This document shows positions 25,111-33,623 of a stretch of 64,000 bases of DNA, piece after piece. The notes under the pieces were generated by a model, which saw only the letters and a program-made list of their open reading frames with translations, searched no databases and was not told the origin of the DNA. This DNA is from Methanomassiliicoccales archaeon LGM-RCC1 (GTDB lineage: Archaea; Thermoplasmatota; Thermoplasmata; Methanomassiliicoccales; Methanomethylophilaceae). The stretch is from NCBI GenBank assembly GCA_030168575.1, contig CP115555.1, positions 1,600,212 to 1,664,211 on the forward strand, given 5' to 3'. Each line of letters starts with the position of its first letter. Position 1 is the first letter of the stretch. The position numbers were made by a program, and so were the translations under genes.

Positions 25111-25918
25111 TCACAACGAGGCCCCTCTGCTGGAGCTCAGGGACCTTCACAAGATCTACGAGGACGGATACCACGCGGTGAGGGGAGTATCATATAAAAT
25201 TGGCCCCGGACTGCTGGTGGGACTGATCGGCCCCAACGGGTGCGGTAAATCCACCATGATGAAGTGCATCAACAGGCTGCACGACATCACCGAAGGCGAT
25301 GTCCTGATTGACAGCGAGTCCGTAAGAGAGAAGAGCCCCAGCGAGATCGCGAAGGTTGTCGCCAACGTCCCTGCCGAGCTAAAGGCCAGTTTCGGACTGA
25401 CCGTGTACGAGACAGTGATATTAGGAAGATATCCCTATCTGAAGAACATGTGGTGGGAATCCCCGGAGGACGAGTCCTTCGTGGAGGACGCCCTCAAGAA
25501 GTTCGGAGTATCGCATCTGAAAGACCGCCCGCTCAGTATGCTATCTTCAGGAGAGAGGCAGCGCGTTCTCATCGCAAAGGCCTATGTCCAGCAACCCAGA
25601 CTGATGCTCGTGGACGAACCGACTTCACACCTCGACATGAAGTACAAGCTGGATGTCATGGAGTACCTCAGCGCCATGGTCAAAAAGGACATGACCATCC
25701 TCGTTGCGGAGCACGACATCTCTCTGATGGCAAGGTACTGCGACCTGTGCATCATCATGAAGAAGGGTGAGATCGTGGCCATCGGCAAGCCGAAGGACGT
25801 CATCACACCCGAACTGATCGAGGATGTCTACGAGGTATCCGCATCGGTCGGACTCGATAAGGACGGAGAGCTGTTCGTACTCCCGAAGAGGTTTAGGAAA
25901 GATCACGACATCCTTTAA
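25100..25918 (+). CDS. ABC transporter ATPase, BtuD/FecE type
   Basis: Energises the propeller-permease importer. A 272-residue ATPase with Walker A GPNGCGKST, Q-loop region, signature LSSGERQR, Walker B LMLVDEPTSHLD and switch histidine AEHD. ATG 25100 follows GAGGGGGAAG and overlaps the permease stop by 11 bases, showing translational coupling; the longer frame from 25055 lies wholly inside the permease gene. The C-terminal extension after VEVSASVG-like sequence (DVYEVSASVGLDKDGE) is usual for this class. Confidence 0.9.
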   Translation: MTDDHNEAPLLELRDLHKIYEDGYHAVRGVSYKIGPGLLVGLIGPNGCGKSTMMKCINRLHDITEGDVLIDSESVREKSPSEIAKVVANVPAELKASFGLTVYETVILGRYPYLKNMWWESPEDESFVEDALKKFGVSHLKDRPLSMLSSGERQRVLIAKAYVQQPRLMLVDEPTSHLDMKYKLDVMEYLSAMVKKDMTILVAEHDISLMARYCDLCIIMKKGEIVAIGKPKDVITPELIEDVYEVSASVGLDKDGELFVLPKRFRKDHDIL

Positions 25919-25941
25919 TCAGAGCATTCAATCCAAGGGAC

Positions 25942-26940
25942 ATGGTCAAATGCCTTCGCGTACCAAAGAAAGACGGGGAATTCGTCCGTTCACGTCTGGT
26001 ATCAGAGGACCTTCTGGACCTTGATTCCAAGATACGCGCTGAAGGCGACTTCCTTCTAATACCGATCAAGTGCGACTCCTTCGAAGAATACGAGGTGTTA
26101 GACTGCGATCTCGAGGTCCAGGAGCACAAGGTGTCCGACTACACGGAGATCGCCAAGGTGCCCCAGGATCTGGAGGATGCCCTTCCCAGTTCATTCGATG
26201 TCGTCGGTGATGTCGCAATGATCAAGATCCCCGACGAACTTTGGGATTACAGACACCAGATAGGGGATGCACTGATCAAGGTCAACAGGAACATCCGTGT
26301 GGTTTTCCATGACTACGGCGTCAAAGGGGACTTCAGGATAAGGGATCTGGAGAAGATCGCAGGAGAGGGCTCATCAGAGACTGTCCACAAGGAGTTCGGA
26401 GTCAAACTGTACACCGACCCTTCCAAGGTCTACTTCAACCCAAGGCTATCCTCGGAGAGGTCCAGGATCGCCAACCTTGTGAAGGATGGCGAGACGATAA
26501 TCGACATGTTCGCCGGCGTCGCCCCGTTCGGCACCGTCATAGGGAAATTGGCAAAACCCGATGTCATCTACTCAATCGACCTCAATCCTGAAGCGGAACG
26601 CTTTGCAAGGATGAATGCCGATAAAAATCACATCGGATGCATCAGACCGATGACGGGCGATTCCTCGAAACTCATCTACGACCTGCCCATGGCCGACCGT
26701 GTGATAATGAACCTGCCCCAGATAGCCGACAGATTCCTTGGATTCGCAATGGATCGGATGAAATCTGGTGCGACAGCACACATGTACAAGATCATCGAAA
26801 GGGCGGAATTCCCTCAATTCTGCGGTGATCTTACGAAAGAAATGAAAGAGAAAGGACACCGCATCGAGATACACAGCTCTGAATTGAAGACTTACTCTCC
26901 GACCATGAGCGTGTACTCGATGGATGTCGTTAAACTTTGA
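25942..26940 (+). CDS. trm5: tRNA (guanine37-N1)-methyltransferase Trm5
   Basis: Makes m1G37 in tRNAs reading CUN, CCN and CGG codons, keeping the reading frame; SAM-dependent. The 332 residues show the D1 region, the linker motif YFNPRLSSERSRIA (about 165-178), the SAM-binding DMFAGVAPFG (about 191-200), the strand IYSIDLNPEA and the catalytic NLPQ (about 253-256, usual NxP). The form is Trm5b-like in length. It follows the importer ATPase by 23 bases on the same strand but belongs functionally to tRNA maturation; dcd is convergent, with stops two bases apart. Confidence 0.92.
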   Translation: MVKCLRVPKKDGEFVRSRLVSEDLLDLDSKIRAEGDFLLIPIKCDSFEEYEVLDCDLEVQEHKVSDYTEIAKVPQDLEDALPSSFDVVGDVAMIKIPDELWDYRHQIGDALIKVNRNIRVVFHDYGVKGDFRIRDLEKIAGEGSSETVHKEFGVKLYTDPSKVYFNPRLSSERSRIANLVKDGETIIDMFAGVAPFGTVIGKLAKPDVIYSIDLNPEAERFARMNADKNHIGCIRPMTGDSSKLIYDLPMADRVIMNLPQIADRFLGFAMDRMKSGATAHMYKIIERAEFPQFCGDLTKEMKEKGHRIEIHSSELKTYSPTMSVYSMDVVKL

Positions 26941-26941
26941 A

Positions 26942-27433
26942 TCAATCCTTCTTGATCTGCTCCAGAGTGACGCCCGTCTGACCCTGGTAGTGGCCGCTCC
27001 TCTCCGAATAGTCCTTCAGCGTTTCGCTGTTCAGGGTCTCGAAGACCATCTGACAGAATCTCTCGCCTATCGGCAGCTCTATGGGGTCATCCGTGGCGTT
27101 GTACGCTCCGAGAGTGAGTGTGCCCTCGAATCCGGCATCTATCTTCCCGAAGGAACCGATTATTCCTTTCCTTATCCATGTCGTCCTCAGCCAGAGCTGG
27201 GCGCAGACATCCTTGGGCATCCTGACCCTCTCGATAGTGGATACATAGAACATCGTCCTCGGAGGTATGGTGACATTCCCTTCGGTCTTCAGGTCCGGAT
27301 CTCCCCTGACCATGATCTCCTTGATGCGGAGGTCATATCCGTTCGGAGTAAGTCCCCTCTCGTGATAGTCGCTGATTCCGAGGTATCCGGTCATCATGCT
27401 CTCCACGATGTCCTTGTCAGATAGTATCGCCAT
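26942..27433 (-). CDS. dcd: dCTP deaminase
   Basis: Deaminates dCTP to dUTP (or dUMP if bifunctional) for thymidylate synthesis. The 163-residue protein starts MAILSDKDI, matching the family N-terminus, and has LTPNGYDLRI (about 29-38), the SS-like substrate strand WLRTTWIRKG (usual SSLARLG), IDAGFEGTLTLGAYN with the catalytic glutamate, and a Q-rich C-terminal tail (YQGQTGVT). The GTG at 27448 is an earlier start but adds five residues beyond the conserved beginning. Divergent from the S66 peptidase gene. Confidence 0.9.
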   Translation of the reverse strand: MAILSDKDIVESMMTGYLGISDYHERGLTPNGYDLRIKEIMVRGDPDLKTEGNVTIPPRTMFYVSTIERVRMPKDVCAQLWLRTTWIRKGIIGSFGKIDAGFEGTLTLGAYNATDDPIELPIGERFCQMVFETLNSETLKDYSERSGHYQGQTGVTLEQIKKD

Positions 27434-27492
27434 GCGTAGAGCATGCACTCCATTCGATAAAGGTTATGTCATCGGTACGCGTTGCGTCACCC

Positions 27493-28497
27493 ATGATAAT
27501 CCCCGCTTTCCTCAAGGAAGGACAGACCATCGGAGTCACCGCACCGTCTTTCGGAGTGGTCGAACCCCTGGACATCATCCGCTTCGAACACGCGGAGGAA
27601 AAACTTGGGAAGCTGGGGCATCCTGTGAGGAAGACGTCCAACGTGCATACGGCCGATGAGAGCGGAAGGAGCTCGCCCATGATGCAGCGCGTCATGGAAC
27701 TGGGAAGCCTGTTGGAGGACGATTCCGTCGGTGCTGTGATTTCTGCCAGCGGCGGGGACTACCAGTGCGAGATGCTCATGGGAATGGACTGGGATTTCGT
27801 AGAGAGGCATCCGAAGTGGATTCAGGGCTACTCCGACAACACCGTCCTTCTGTTCAAGATCACGGCGGAACACGATATCGCCACGATCTACTGCGGTAAC
27901 TTCGGGGACTATGGGATGGAGCCTTGGCACCGCAGCGTGTCCGAGAACCTGGAGTTCCTGGAAGGAAAGAGGACATCCCAGAAATCCTTCGAGATGTATC
28001 AGGATGGTTTCTTCGATAAGGAGACCGGACTCGAACCCATCGGACAGGATAAGGCGGTCGAATGGGTGTCGAACGTCGGGGACACCAAGTTCTCAGGCAG
28101 GCTTATCGGCGGATGCATGGACGTCCTCGAATGGTATAACAAGAAGGGAATGGTCTCGTTGGAAGGATTCAACAGGAAATACTCCAAAGACGGCATCATT
28201 TGGTATATGGAGACCTTCGACATGGACCAGCCCCGGATCAAGAAGATGTTCAAGAGCATGATCAAGGACGGCTGGTTCGAGGGAGTCAAGGGATTCGTGT
28301 TCGGGAGACCACTGTTTTACCGCGGTGACGACTATCAGAAGGTCGTATGTGATTGCCTCAAAGAATTCAACGTACCGAAGGTGTTCGGTGCGGATGTAGG
28401 TCATAAAGGACCGAGGATGACGTTCATAAACGGTGCAAAAGTAACTTTTGATGTAAACAGAGATAAGGCAAGTATCTCCTATCAGTTCGATAATTGA
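27493..28497 (+). CDS. S66 family peptidase (LD-carboxypeptidase / MccF-like)
   Basis: A serine peptidase of the LD-carboxypeptidase/MccF group, 334 residues. MIIPAFLKEGQTIGVTAPS starts the conserved N-domain; GDYQCEMLMGMDW and the nucleophile motif GYSDNT (serine about residue 111) follow; the C-domain has RLIGGCMDVL and near the end FGADVGHKGPRMTFINGAKV, holding the family histidine. ATG 27466 is an alternative start. Bacterial LdcA trims murein and MccF cleaves microcin C-type peptidyl-nucleotides; the host here should have no murein, so self-immunity or peptide-conjugate hydrolysis is more likely (inference). It lies between the two importers. Confidence 0.8.
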   Translation: MIIPAFLKEGQTIGVTAPSFGVVEPLDIIRFEHAEEKLGKLGHPVRKTSNVHTADESGRSSPMMQRVMELGSLLEDDSVGAVISASGGDYQCEMLMGMDWDFVERHPKWIQGYSDNTVLLFKITAEHDIATIYCGNFGDYGMEPWHRSVSENLEFLEGKRTSQKSFEMYQDGFFDKETGLEPIGQDKAVEWVSNVGDTKFSGRLIGGCMDVLEWYNKKGMVSLEGFNRKYSKDGIIWYMETFDMDQPRIKKMFKSMIKDGWFEGVKGFVFGRPLFYRGDDYQKVVCDCLKEFNVPKVFGADVGHKGPRMTFINGAKVTFDVNRDKASISYQFDN

Positions 28498-28530
28498 CGA
28501 CATACATTGCCAGCATGAAAAAATAGTTTA

Positions 28531-28569
28531 GTTGGATGATATATCCTATTTAAATACCGAGAGTTGGAT
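28531..28569. promoter_or_regulatory. Direct repeats of GTTGGAT around the TATA box of the second importer
   Basis: GTTGGAT occurs at 28531-28537 and 28563-28569, with TTTAAATA (TATA box, 28549-28556) between them. The upstream copy is part of TTTAGTTGGATG, identical to a 12-mer (minus strand) in the CARF-like gene's promoter region. A site overlapping the TATA flank would fit a repressor. The predicted transcript start is near 28580, giving an almost leaderless message. Confidence 0.45.
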
Positions 28570-28584
28570 TATTAGTCCGATAAC

Positions 28585-29664
28585 ATGGACAAAAAAACGA
28601 TGTCTATTATCGGAATCCTTGTGATTGCGGTTGTCGCAGTAGCTGCAATAGCCGTTTTTATGGTACCCCATGATCAGAAGGAAGGTGTTACAGATTACGC
28701 AGGAAACGTCATTGAACTGACAAAGGACCCCACAAGAATTGTCTGTACAGACGTTGTCGGTGCAGAAATCGTTTCTGACCTTGGATACAATAAGGCCATC
28801 GTCGGAGTTTCATCCTACGCTAGTGTATTCGATGTTTCGTCCGACATAGTTGGAATTGATCTGGACTTAGACTACCCTGGAAACTTAGTAGCAGATATCG
28901 AATCTGGAAAGGTCGCGATCGTGGGTTCGTACTACAACTGGACTGCAGATGCGGTCGCGGCATGCGAACCTGATATTGTCATCATCTCCAAAGAACAGAT
29001 TTCTTCGGACACCTCTAAAATGACACAGCTTCAGACCCTCGGAATCACCGTCATCGTCCTCAATAACGAGTACGGATTCCAGGACAGTCTTGACAACTAC
29101 AGTCTTCTTGGTAAGATCCTCGGAAAGCAGAGCATGACCAAGAAAATCACAGATGCCATGACCAGTGCATTCGAAAAGATCAAAGAGGTCGCTGCCAAGT
29201 CTGATCTGGCAGGTAAAAAGTATGCATACATCTGCGACAGCGGAAGCTATGGATTCTACATTTACAAGAACCACATGATCATCACCTTGCTAAACAGTGT
29301 CGGATTCGTCAACTCCATGCCTGTTAATGCCACAACCAAGATCCAATTCCAGGAGGAATTGGCAAAGGCAAACCCCGATTTCATAATTCTCGACGATATG
29401 TCAATGGGTCTTGATTGGGCAACTGTGGTTGCAGGATGGAAAGCGGACCCTGTCCTTGGAGAGGTCGATTGCATCAAAAACGATATGTTCTGGTGCCTCG
29501 AATACAAGCCCTTCCAAGCTTGCGGATACAATACCGTCCACCTCATTAACGGTGCCGCACTCATCGCTGCAATGATAAACCCTGAGGACACCGGAGTTGT
29601 AGTCCCCAACATCGTCACCAGCAAAGACTGGGAAAACTACATCCAGTGGCTCGACGAATACTGA
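28585..29664 (+). CDS. ABC substrate-binding protein, BtuF/FecB class
   Basis: A 359-residue binding protein anchored by one N-terminal hydrophobic segment (about 7-27), with no DUF4430 domain. The domain begins VTDYAGNVIELTKDPTRIVC, the usual entry strand, and includes IVGVSSYAS, ACEPDIVIISKEQ, a long backbone helix (LGKQSMTKKITDAM) and ANPDFIILDDMS. It should capture a corrinoid or metal chelate outside the membrane for the permease and ATPase that follow. A hairpin after its stop (29673) may raise its level over the downstream genes, as is common for binding proteins. Confidence 0.85.
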   Translation: MDKKTMSIIGILVIAVVAVAAIAVFMVPHDQKEGVTDYAGNVIELTKDPTRIVCTDVVGAEIVSDLGYNKAIVGVSSYASVFDVSSDIVGIDLDLDYPGNLVADIESGKVAIVGSYYNWTADAVAACEPDIVIISKEQISSDTSKMTQLQTLGITVIVLNNEYGFQDSLDNYSLLGKILGKQSMTKKITDAMTSAFEKIKEVAAKSDLAGKKYAYICDSGSYGFYIYKNHMIITLLNSVGFVNSMPVNATTKIQFQEELAKANPDFIILDDMSMGLDWATVVAGWKADPVLGEVDCIKNDMFWCLEYKPFQACGYNTVHLINGAALIAAMINPEDTGVVVPNIVTSKDWENYIQWLDEY

Positions 29665-29672
29665 AACCAAGT

Positions 29673-29694
29673 CGGGCCTCGGCCCGCCCTTTTC
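29673..29694 (+). terminator. Hairpin with T-run between binding protein and permease genes
   Basis: CGGGCC (29673-29678) and GGCCCG (29681-29686) form a stem, followed by CCCTTTTCT. Its place between the first and second genes of one operon suggests partial termination or mRNA end protection giving more binding protein than permease. Confidence 0.5.
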
Positions 29695-29705
29695 TAGATG
29701 ATAAT

Positions 29706-30779
29706 ATGAATGATTCAGCGATTTCTAATAATCCGCAGGAACTCACTGGCGTCAAAAAGACGCGCAGAAGAGCTACACTTATCGTCATTTCAGGAATAAT
29801 CTCACTGTTTTTTCTCTTCTTGATCTCCCTAAATGTAGGTGCATATCCTATCGAGATTGGTGATGCGATTCATCAGATTTGGCAGATCATAATAACAGGG
29901 GGCAATCCAGAAGACATGAGCGGCAAGGTCATCTTAAACCTCAGGATTCCACGTGCCATTGCAGTCATACTTGTTGGTGCTGGCCTAGCCATCGCTGGAG
30001 CCGTTATGCAGGCTATGATCCACAACCCTTTGGTAGATCCGTACGTGACCGGTGTGTCATCGGGTGCATCGTTCGGGGTCGTCCTATTTACCTTGGGTGG
30101 ATCGCTTACAGGATGGGCATTCTCATTCATGCTTGCACCGATCGGGGCCATCGCAGGAGCGGTGGGTGCTTTCTTCGCCACTATGGTCGTGGCAGAAGCA
30201 GCAGGCGGAAAGGCGATGAGCTATGTCCTAGGCGGGGTGATTATCGCAGCGGGCCTAAGCTCTGCCACAACGATCATAATGTCTTTGACAGCCGATAAAA
30301 TCCACAGCATAACCGGGTGGATGTTCGGAAGTTTCGCAGACATCGAATGGGCTGACGTCTGCATCATAGCCATCCCGATTATCGCCATATTGATCGTAGT
30401 CCTACTGGAAGCAAGGAAACTGAACGTTATGCTTCTGGGAGAGAGCCAAGCACAGTACCTCGGTCTCGATTCTAGGAAGTACAAGAGGAACATGCTGATG
30501 CTCACCGCCGTATTGACCGCATTCTGCGTTGCATACTGTGGAGTCATTGGTTTCGTAGGACTCATCGTCCCACACCTGTGCAGGATGGTGGTCGGCGGTG
30601 ATCACAGGGTACTGATCCCCTCAAGCATCATCGTCGGTTCCGTCGTCCTAATGGTTGCTGATGTGATTTGTAAATCCGGGCCTATCGGTGAACTACCAAT
30701 TGGTGCAATCACCTCGGTTGTCGGAGTTCCGTTCTTTATCTACCTGATGATGAAGGAGGGTAAGAGATATGCCATGTGA
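29706..30779 (+). CDS. ABC permease, BtuC/FecCD type
   Basis: A 357-residue permease with about ten membrane segments and the family motifs LRIPRAIAVILVGAGLAIAG, NPLVDPYVTGVSSGAS, LLGESQAQYLGL and GFVGLIVPHLCRM. It is close in sequence to the permease half of the 992-residue fusion but has no extracellular propeller, so the two loci look like paralogous importers. ATG 29706 is used; the frame remains open to 29646, inside the previous gene. Its stop overlaps the ATPase start. Confidence 0.9.
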   Translation: MNDSAISNNPQELTGVKKTRRRATLIVISGIISLFFLFLISLNVGAYPIEIGDAIHQIWQIIITGGNPEDMSGKVILNLRIPRAIAVILVGAGLAIAGAVMQAMIHNPLVDPYVTGVSSGASFGVVLFTLGGSLTGWAFSFMLAPIGAIAGAVGAFFATMVVAEAAGGKAMSYVLGGVIIAAGLSSATTIIMSLTADKIHSITGWMFGSFADIEWADVCIIAIPIIAILIVVLLEARKLNVMLLGESQAQYLGLDSRKYKRNMLMLTAVLTAFCVAYCGVIGFVGLIVPHLCRMVVGGDHRVLIPSSIIVGSVVLMVADVICKSGPIGELPIGAITSVVGVPFFIYLMMKEGKRYAM

Positions 30780-31575
30780 CCATGAGAAACCGATGTTGGA
30801 TGTAAAAGACCTGGCGTTCAGTTACACCGATGAGGAGACTCTAAAATGCATTGAGATGCTTATCAAGCCAGGTGAATTCGTGGCTTTGATGGGACCCAAC
30901 GGATCGGGTAAGACCACACTGATGCGCTGTATCAACAAGGTCATGAAGATCAATAACGGTTCGGTGAACATAGATGGTGACGATATCCTTTCAATGACCA
31001 TGGAAGACATCGCCAAGATCTGCACGACGGTCCCTGCGGACACCCCCTTGGACTTCGCACTAACGGTAAGGGATTTCGTATCCCTTGGACGCACGCCCTT
31101 CATCAACTCTCTATGGTGGGAAAGCGATGAGGATGAGGCGATAGTCGACAAGGCCATGTGGGACCTCGGCATCACTAAATACTCTGAGAGAAGACTCCAT
31201 GAACTGAGCAGCGGAGAAAGAGCACGTGTTCTGCTAGCAAAGGGGGTCGTCCAGACTCCGAAGCTGATGTTGGTTGATGAACCAAGTGCACACCTTGACA
31301 TCAAATACAAGGTCCAGGTTATGGAAATCCTCAAGGACCTTACCAGAAGAACTGGATTGACCGTGCTGATAGCATCTCACGACATCAATCTGCTGACCAG
31401 ATTCTGCGACCGCATAATGCTTCTCTCAAAGGGGAAGATCCTTGACTGCGGCCTCGCCAAGGATGTAGTTACTAAAGAATCCATCAGGGAGGTTTTCGGC
31501 ATCGAGGTTGAGCTTGTGGAGTGCAACGACACACTCTACATCCTTCCGACAGGTTCCACCATGAACATACAGTAA
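30769..31575 (+). CDS. ABC transporter ATPase, BtuD/FecE type
   Basis: ATPase of the second importer, 268 residues: Walker A GPNGSGKTT, signature LSSGERAR, Walker B LMLVDEPSAHLD, switch histidine ASHD. It overlaps the permease gene by 11 bases, as in the first importer, and shares the unusual SLWWES segment (NMWWES in the other copy), supporting duplication of the pair. Confidence 0.9.
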   Translation: MPCDHEKPMLDVKDLAFSYTDEETLKCIEMLIKPGEFVALMGPNGSGKTTLMRCINKVMKINNGSVNIDGDDILSMTMEDIAKICTTVPADTPLDFALTVRDFVSLGRTPFINSLWWESDEDEAIVDKAMWDLGITKYSERRLHELSSGERARVLLAKGVVQTPKLMLVDEPSAHLDIKYKVQVMEILKDLTRRTGLTVLIASHDINLLTRFCDRIMLLSKGKILDCGLAKDVVTKESIREVFGIEVELVECNDTLYILPTGSTMNIQ

Positions 31576-31577
31576 AC

Positions 31578-31988
31578 TCATTCCGCTGTGATCTTAAGGG
31601 TCAAGGTGTTGCCTTCTGACCCCATCCAGACGCGCTGGTAATCAAAATTGACCTCATAGGTTCCTGCTTTCTCCGCCTTCAGAGTGAAATAATGGATTCC
31701 GCCGACCCCTACCCTCGGAGGGTTGCCTGGATCGTCCACACGATACAGGTCGTCTACCAAAGCGATGCCTCCATCAGAGACCAGTACCCAATCGTACCCG
31801 GTGGTCACGTTTCCGCGCAATCCGACGGTGAACTCCTCTCCAACTTTGACGGTCTTGTCCCCGGATCCCTCCAGCATTGTGAAATCCATGTCATCACCCT
31901 GCGAGTCCGCTGTACTAGGATAGAATGTCCCGAACAGGACCAGAACCACCGCCAGGACCGATATCCCAGCTATTAACTTCATATCCAT
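31578..31988 (-). CDS. Secreted chagasin-like (I42) cysteine protease inhibitor
   Basis: A 136-residue protein. Residues 1-25 are a signal/anchor (KLIAGISVLAVVLVLFGTFY). The rest is a chagasin-type beta-sandwich: VKVGEEFTVGLRGNVTTGYDW holds the NxTTGYxW loop (about 65-72), GVGGIHYFTLKAEKAGTY the second loop, and YQRVWMG the third, the three loops that block papain-type proteases. ATG 31988 is used since the frame upstream of it overlaps the divergent zinc-ribbon gene. It could protect the cell from proteases of a host or of gut bacteria (inference). Convergent with the importer ATPase gene, two bases apart. Confidence 0.75.
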   Translation of the reverse strand: MDMKLIAGISVLAVVLVLFGTFYPSTADSQGDDMDFTMLEGSGDKTVKVGEEFTVGLRGNVTTGYDWVLVSDGGIALVDDLYRVDDPGNPPRVGVGGIHYFTLKAEKAGTYEVNFDYQRVWMGSEGNTLTLKITAE

Positions 31989-32097
31989 CTCACAAACGCC
32001 TCGGATTTGGTTAGTCCTACTGATAGAAAAAACTGATGATTGAACAATCAATTTTATTGCAAGTACACGATACAGAGGACACTGGACAGGCGATGCT

Positions 32098-33372
32098 ATG
32101 TCGGAAGTGATCAACCATAAATGCCCGAGCTGCGGAGCGACCCTTGAGTTCGATATCAGATCCCAAAGGGTCAAATGCCCGTACTGCGACAGCGAGTTCG
32201 ATGTGTCTGAAGTCGCATCCAATGACGGGGATCTGACAGCGGATTTCGAACTGGCAGACAACGGGGGTAACGAATGGAAGGATGCCGAGCTATACGGCAT
32301 ATCGGAGTACCAATGCGGATCCTGCGGAGGGAACATCTATTCCGATGAGAACACATCCGCGACGCTCTGTCCGTATTGCGGCAACGCGGTCATGCTGAAA
32401 GGGAGGCTGAGCGGAGTGCTGAAACCGGACAAGGTCATACCCTTCCAGATAACCAAGGAAAGGGCCTTGGCCGGTCTGGAGGAACACTGCGGAGGCAAGA
32501 AGTTCGTCCCCAAGAAGTTCCTGTTGAACAACAAGCTGGAAGAGGTCAAGGGATTGTACGTCCCCTTCTGGGTGTACAATGCCGACCTAGACGGCGACGT
32601 GATGTACGAATGCGTGAACGAGCGCACCTGGACCTCCGGGAACACCGAGTACACAGAGAGGAAGTACTACAACGTCAGGAGAGCAGGGGAATTATCATTC
32701 GACCACGTTCCGGCCGATGGTTCCTCCAAGATGCCCGACGACCTGATGGAATCCATCGAACCGTTCGATTACGGCAAGGCCGAGGATTTCACGACCGCAT
32801 ACCTGTCGGGATACGTCGCGGACAAATACGACCTCGACCAGGAGACCGTACGCCCCAGGGTAAGGAAGAGACTGCAGGAGGGCACATCCGACCAGTTCAG
32901 GACGACAGTCAACGGCTACGATCAGGTGAAGACCCGTAACGTGGAGATCTCCGCAAAGAGCTCCACGGTGGATTACGTACTCTACCCGGTTTGGCTCATG
33001 AACACGGATTGGGAAGGCAAGAAGTTCATATTCGCCATGAACGGCCAGACCGGCAAAATGGTAGGAAATCTGCCGGCGGACATGCTAAAACTCGGCGGCG
33101 CCACCGCAGGGATCTTCGCTGCGATATTCGTCCTTGGCACCCTGGCATTGGGCTTCATGGCCGATGACTTCATAGGCGGGGCGATCTTTGGACTTATAGT
33201 CGGTGGGATCGCAGCAGCTGTTTTCTACTCACACTTCAAAGGATCGTTGAGAACGGTCAGCTTCCAGCACGGGGCTTCGAACTACTACCGCAGCGGCAGC
33301 ATGAAAATCAGGATAAGCACCGACGAGTTCGATCATAAGGAACTGTCCTCAAGGCGTATAAGCAACGATTGA
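32098..33372 (+). CDS. Zinc-ribbon membrane protein
   Basis: A 424-residue protein with two N-terminal zinc ribbons, CPSCG...CPYC (9-26) and CGSCGG...CPYCG (about 73-94), a long soluble middle with KGLYVPFWVYNADLDG and VLYPVWLMNTDWEGK, and two or three C-terminal membrane segments (about 335-380) before a basic tail. Proteins with this layout occur in gut bacteria and archaea, often annotated only as TFIIB-type zinc ribbon proteins. The repeated PFW/PVW elements look like strands of a duplicated domain. Function unknown. A terminator hairpin follows at 33379. Confidence 0.65.
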   Translation: MSEVINHKCPSCGATLEFDIRSQRVKCPYCDSEFDVSEVASNDGDLTADFELADNGGNEWKDAELYGISEYQCGSCGGNIYSDENTSATLCPYCGNAVMLKGRLSGVLKPDKVIPFQITKERALAGLEEHCGGKKFVPKKFLLNNKLEEVKGLYVPFWVYNADLDGDVMYECVNERTWTSGNTEYTERKYYNVRRAGELSFDHVPADGSSKMPDDLMESIEPFDYGKAEDFTTAYLSGYVADKYDLDQETVRPRVRKRLQEGTSDQFRTTVNGYDQVKTRNVEISAKSSTVDYVLYPVWLMNTDWEGKKFIFAMNGQTGKMVGNLPADMLKLGGATAGIFAAIFVLGTLALGFMADDFIGGAIFGLIVGGIAAAVFYSHFKGSLRTVSFQHGASNYYRSGSMKIRISTDEFDHKELSSRRISND

Positions 33373-33378
33373 AACCTT

Positions 33379-33396
33379 GGGTCCCGCAAGGGACCC
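33379..33396 (+). terminator. Intrinsic-type terminator after the zinc-ribbon gene
   Basis: GGGTCCC (33379-33385), loop GCAA, GGGACCC (33390-33396), followed by TTTCCTTTTCT. A perfect 7-bp stem with a GNRA tetraloop and a pyrimidine run. Confidence 0.7.
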
Positions 33397-33455
33397 TTTC
33401 CTTTTCTGACGGAAAGACTCCCGTCCATCGGATTGTGAATTGTAGAAAAGATGAG

Positions 33456-33530
33456 TGGTCCCGCTGAGATTTGAACTCAGGACCTTCCGGTTATCAGCCG
33501 GACGCTCAAACCGTGCTAAGCTACGGGACC
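33456..33530 (-). tRNA. tRNA-Ile(GAT)
   Basis: Minus-strand acceptor GGTCCCG pairs with CGGGACC followed by discriminator A. The anticodon stem TCCGG/CCGGA closes loop CTGATAA with anticodon GAT, reading AUU/AUC. T loop TTCAAAT is intact. No CCA is encoded. Confidence 0.94.
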
Positions 33531-33623
33531 AACATACCCCAGGATAGATAGGTCACATATAAAGTTTGGGTAATGGTCCGACGGCCAGGGAACCGATTTA
33601 TATTCAGAAATAGATGGCCTGGC

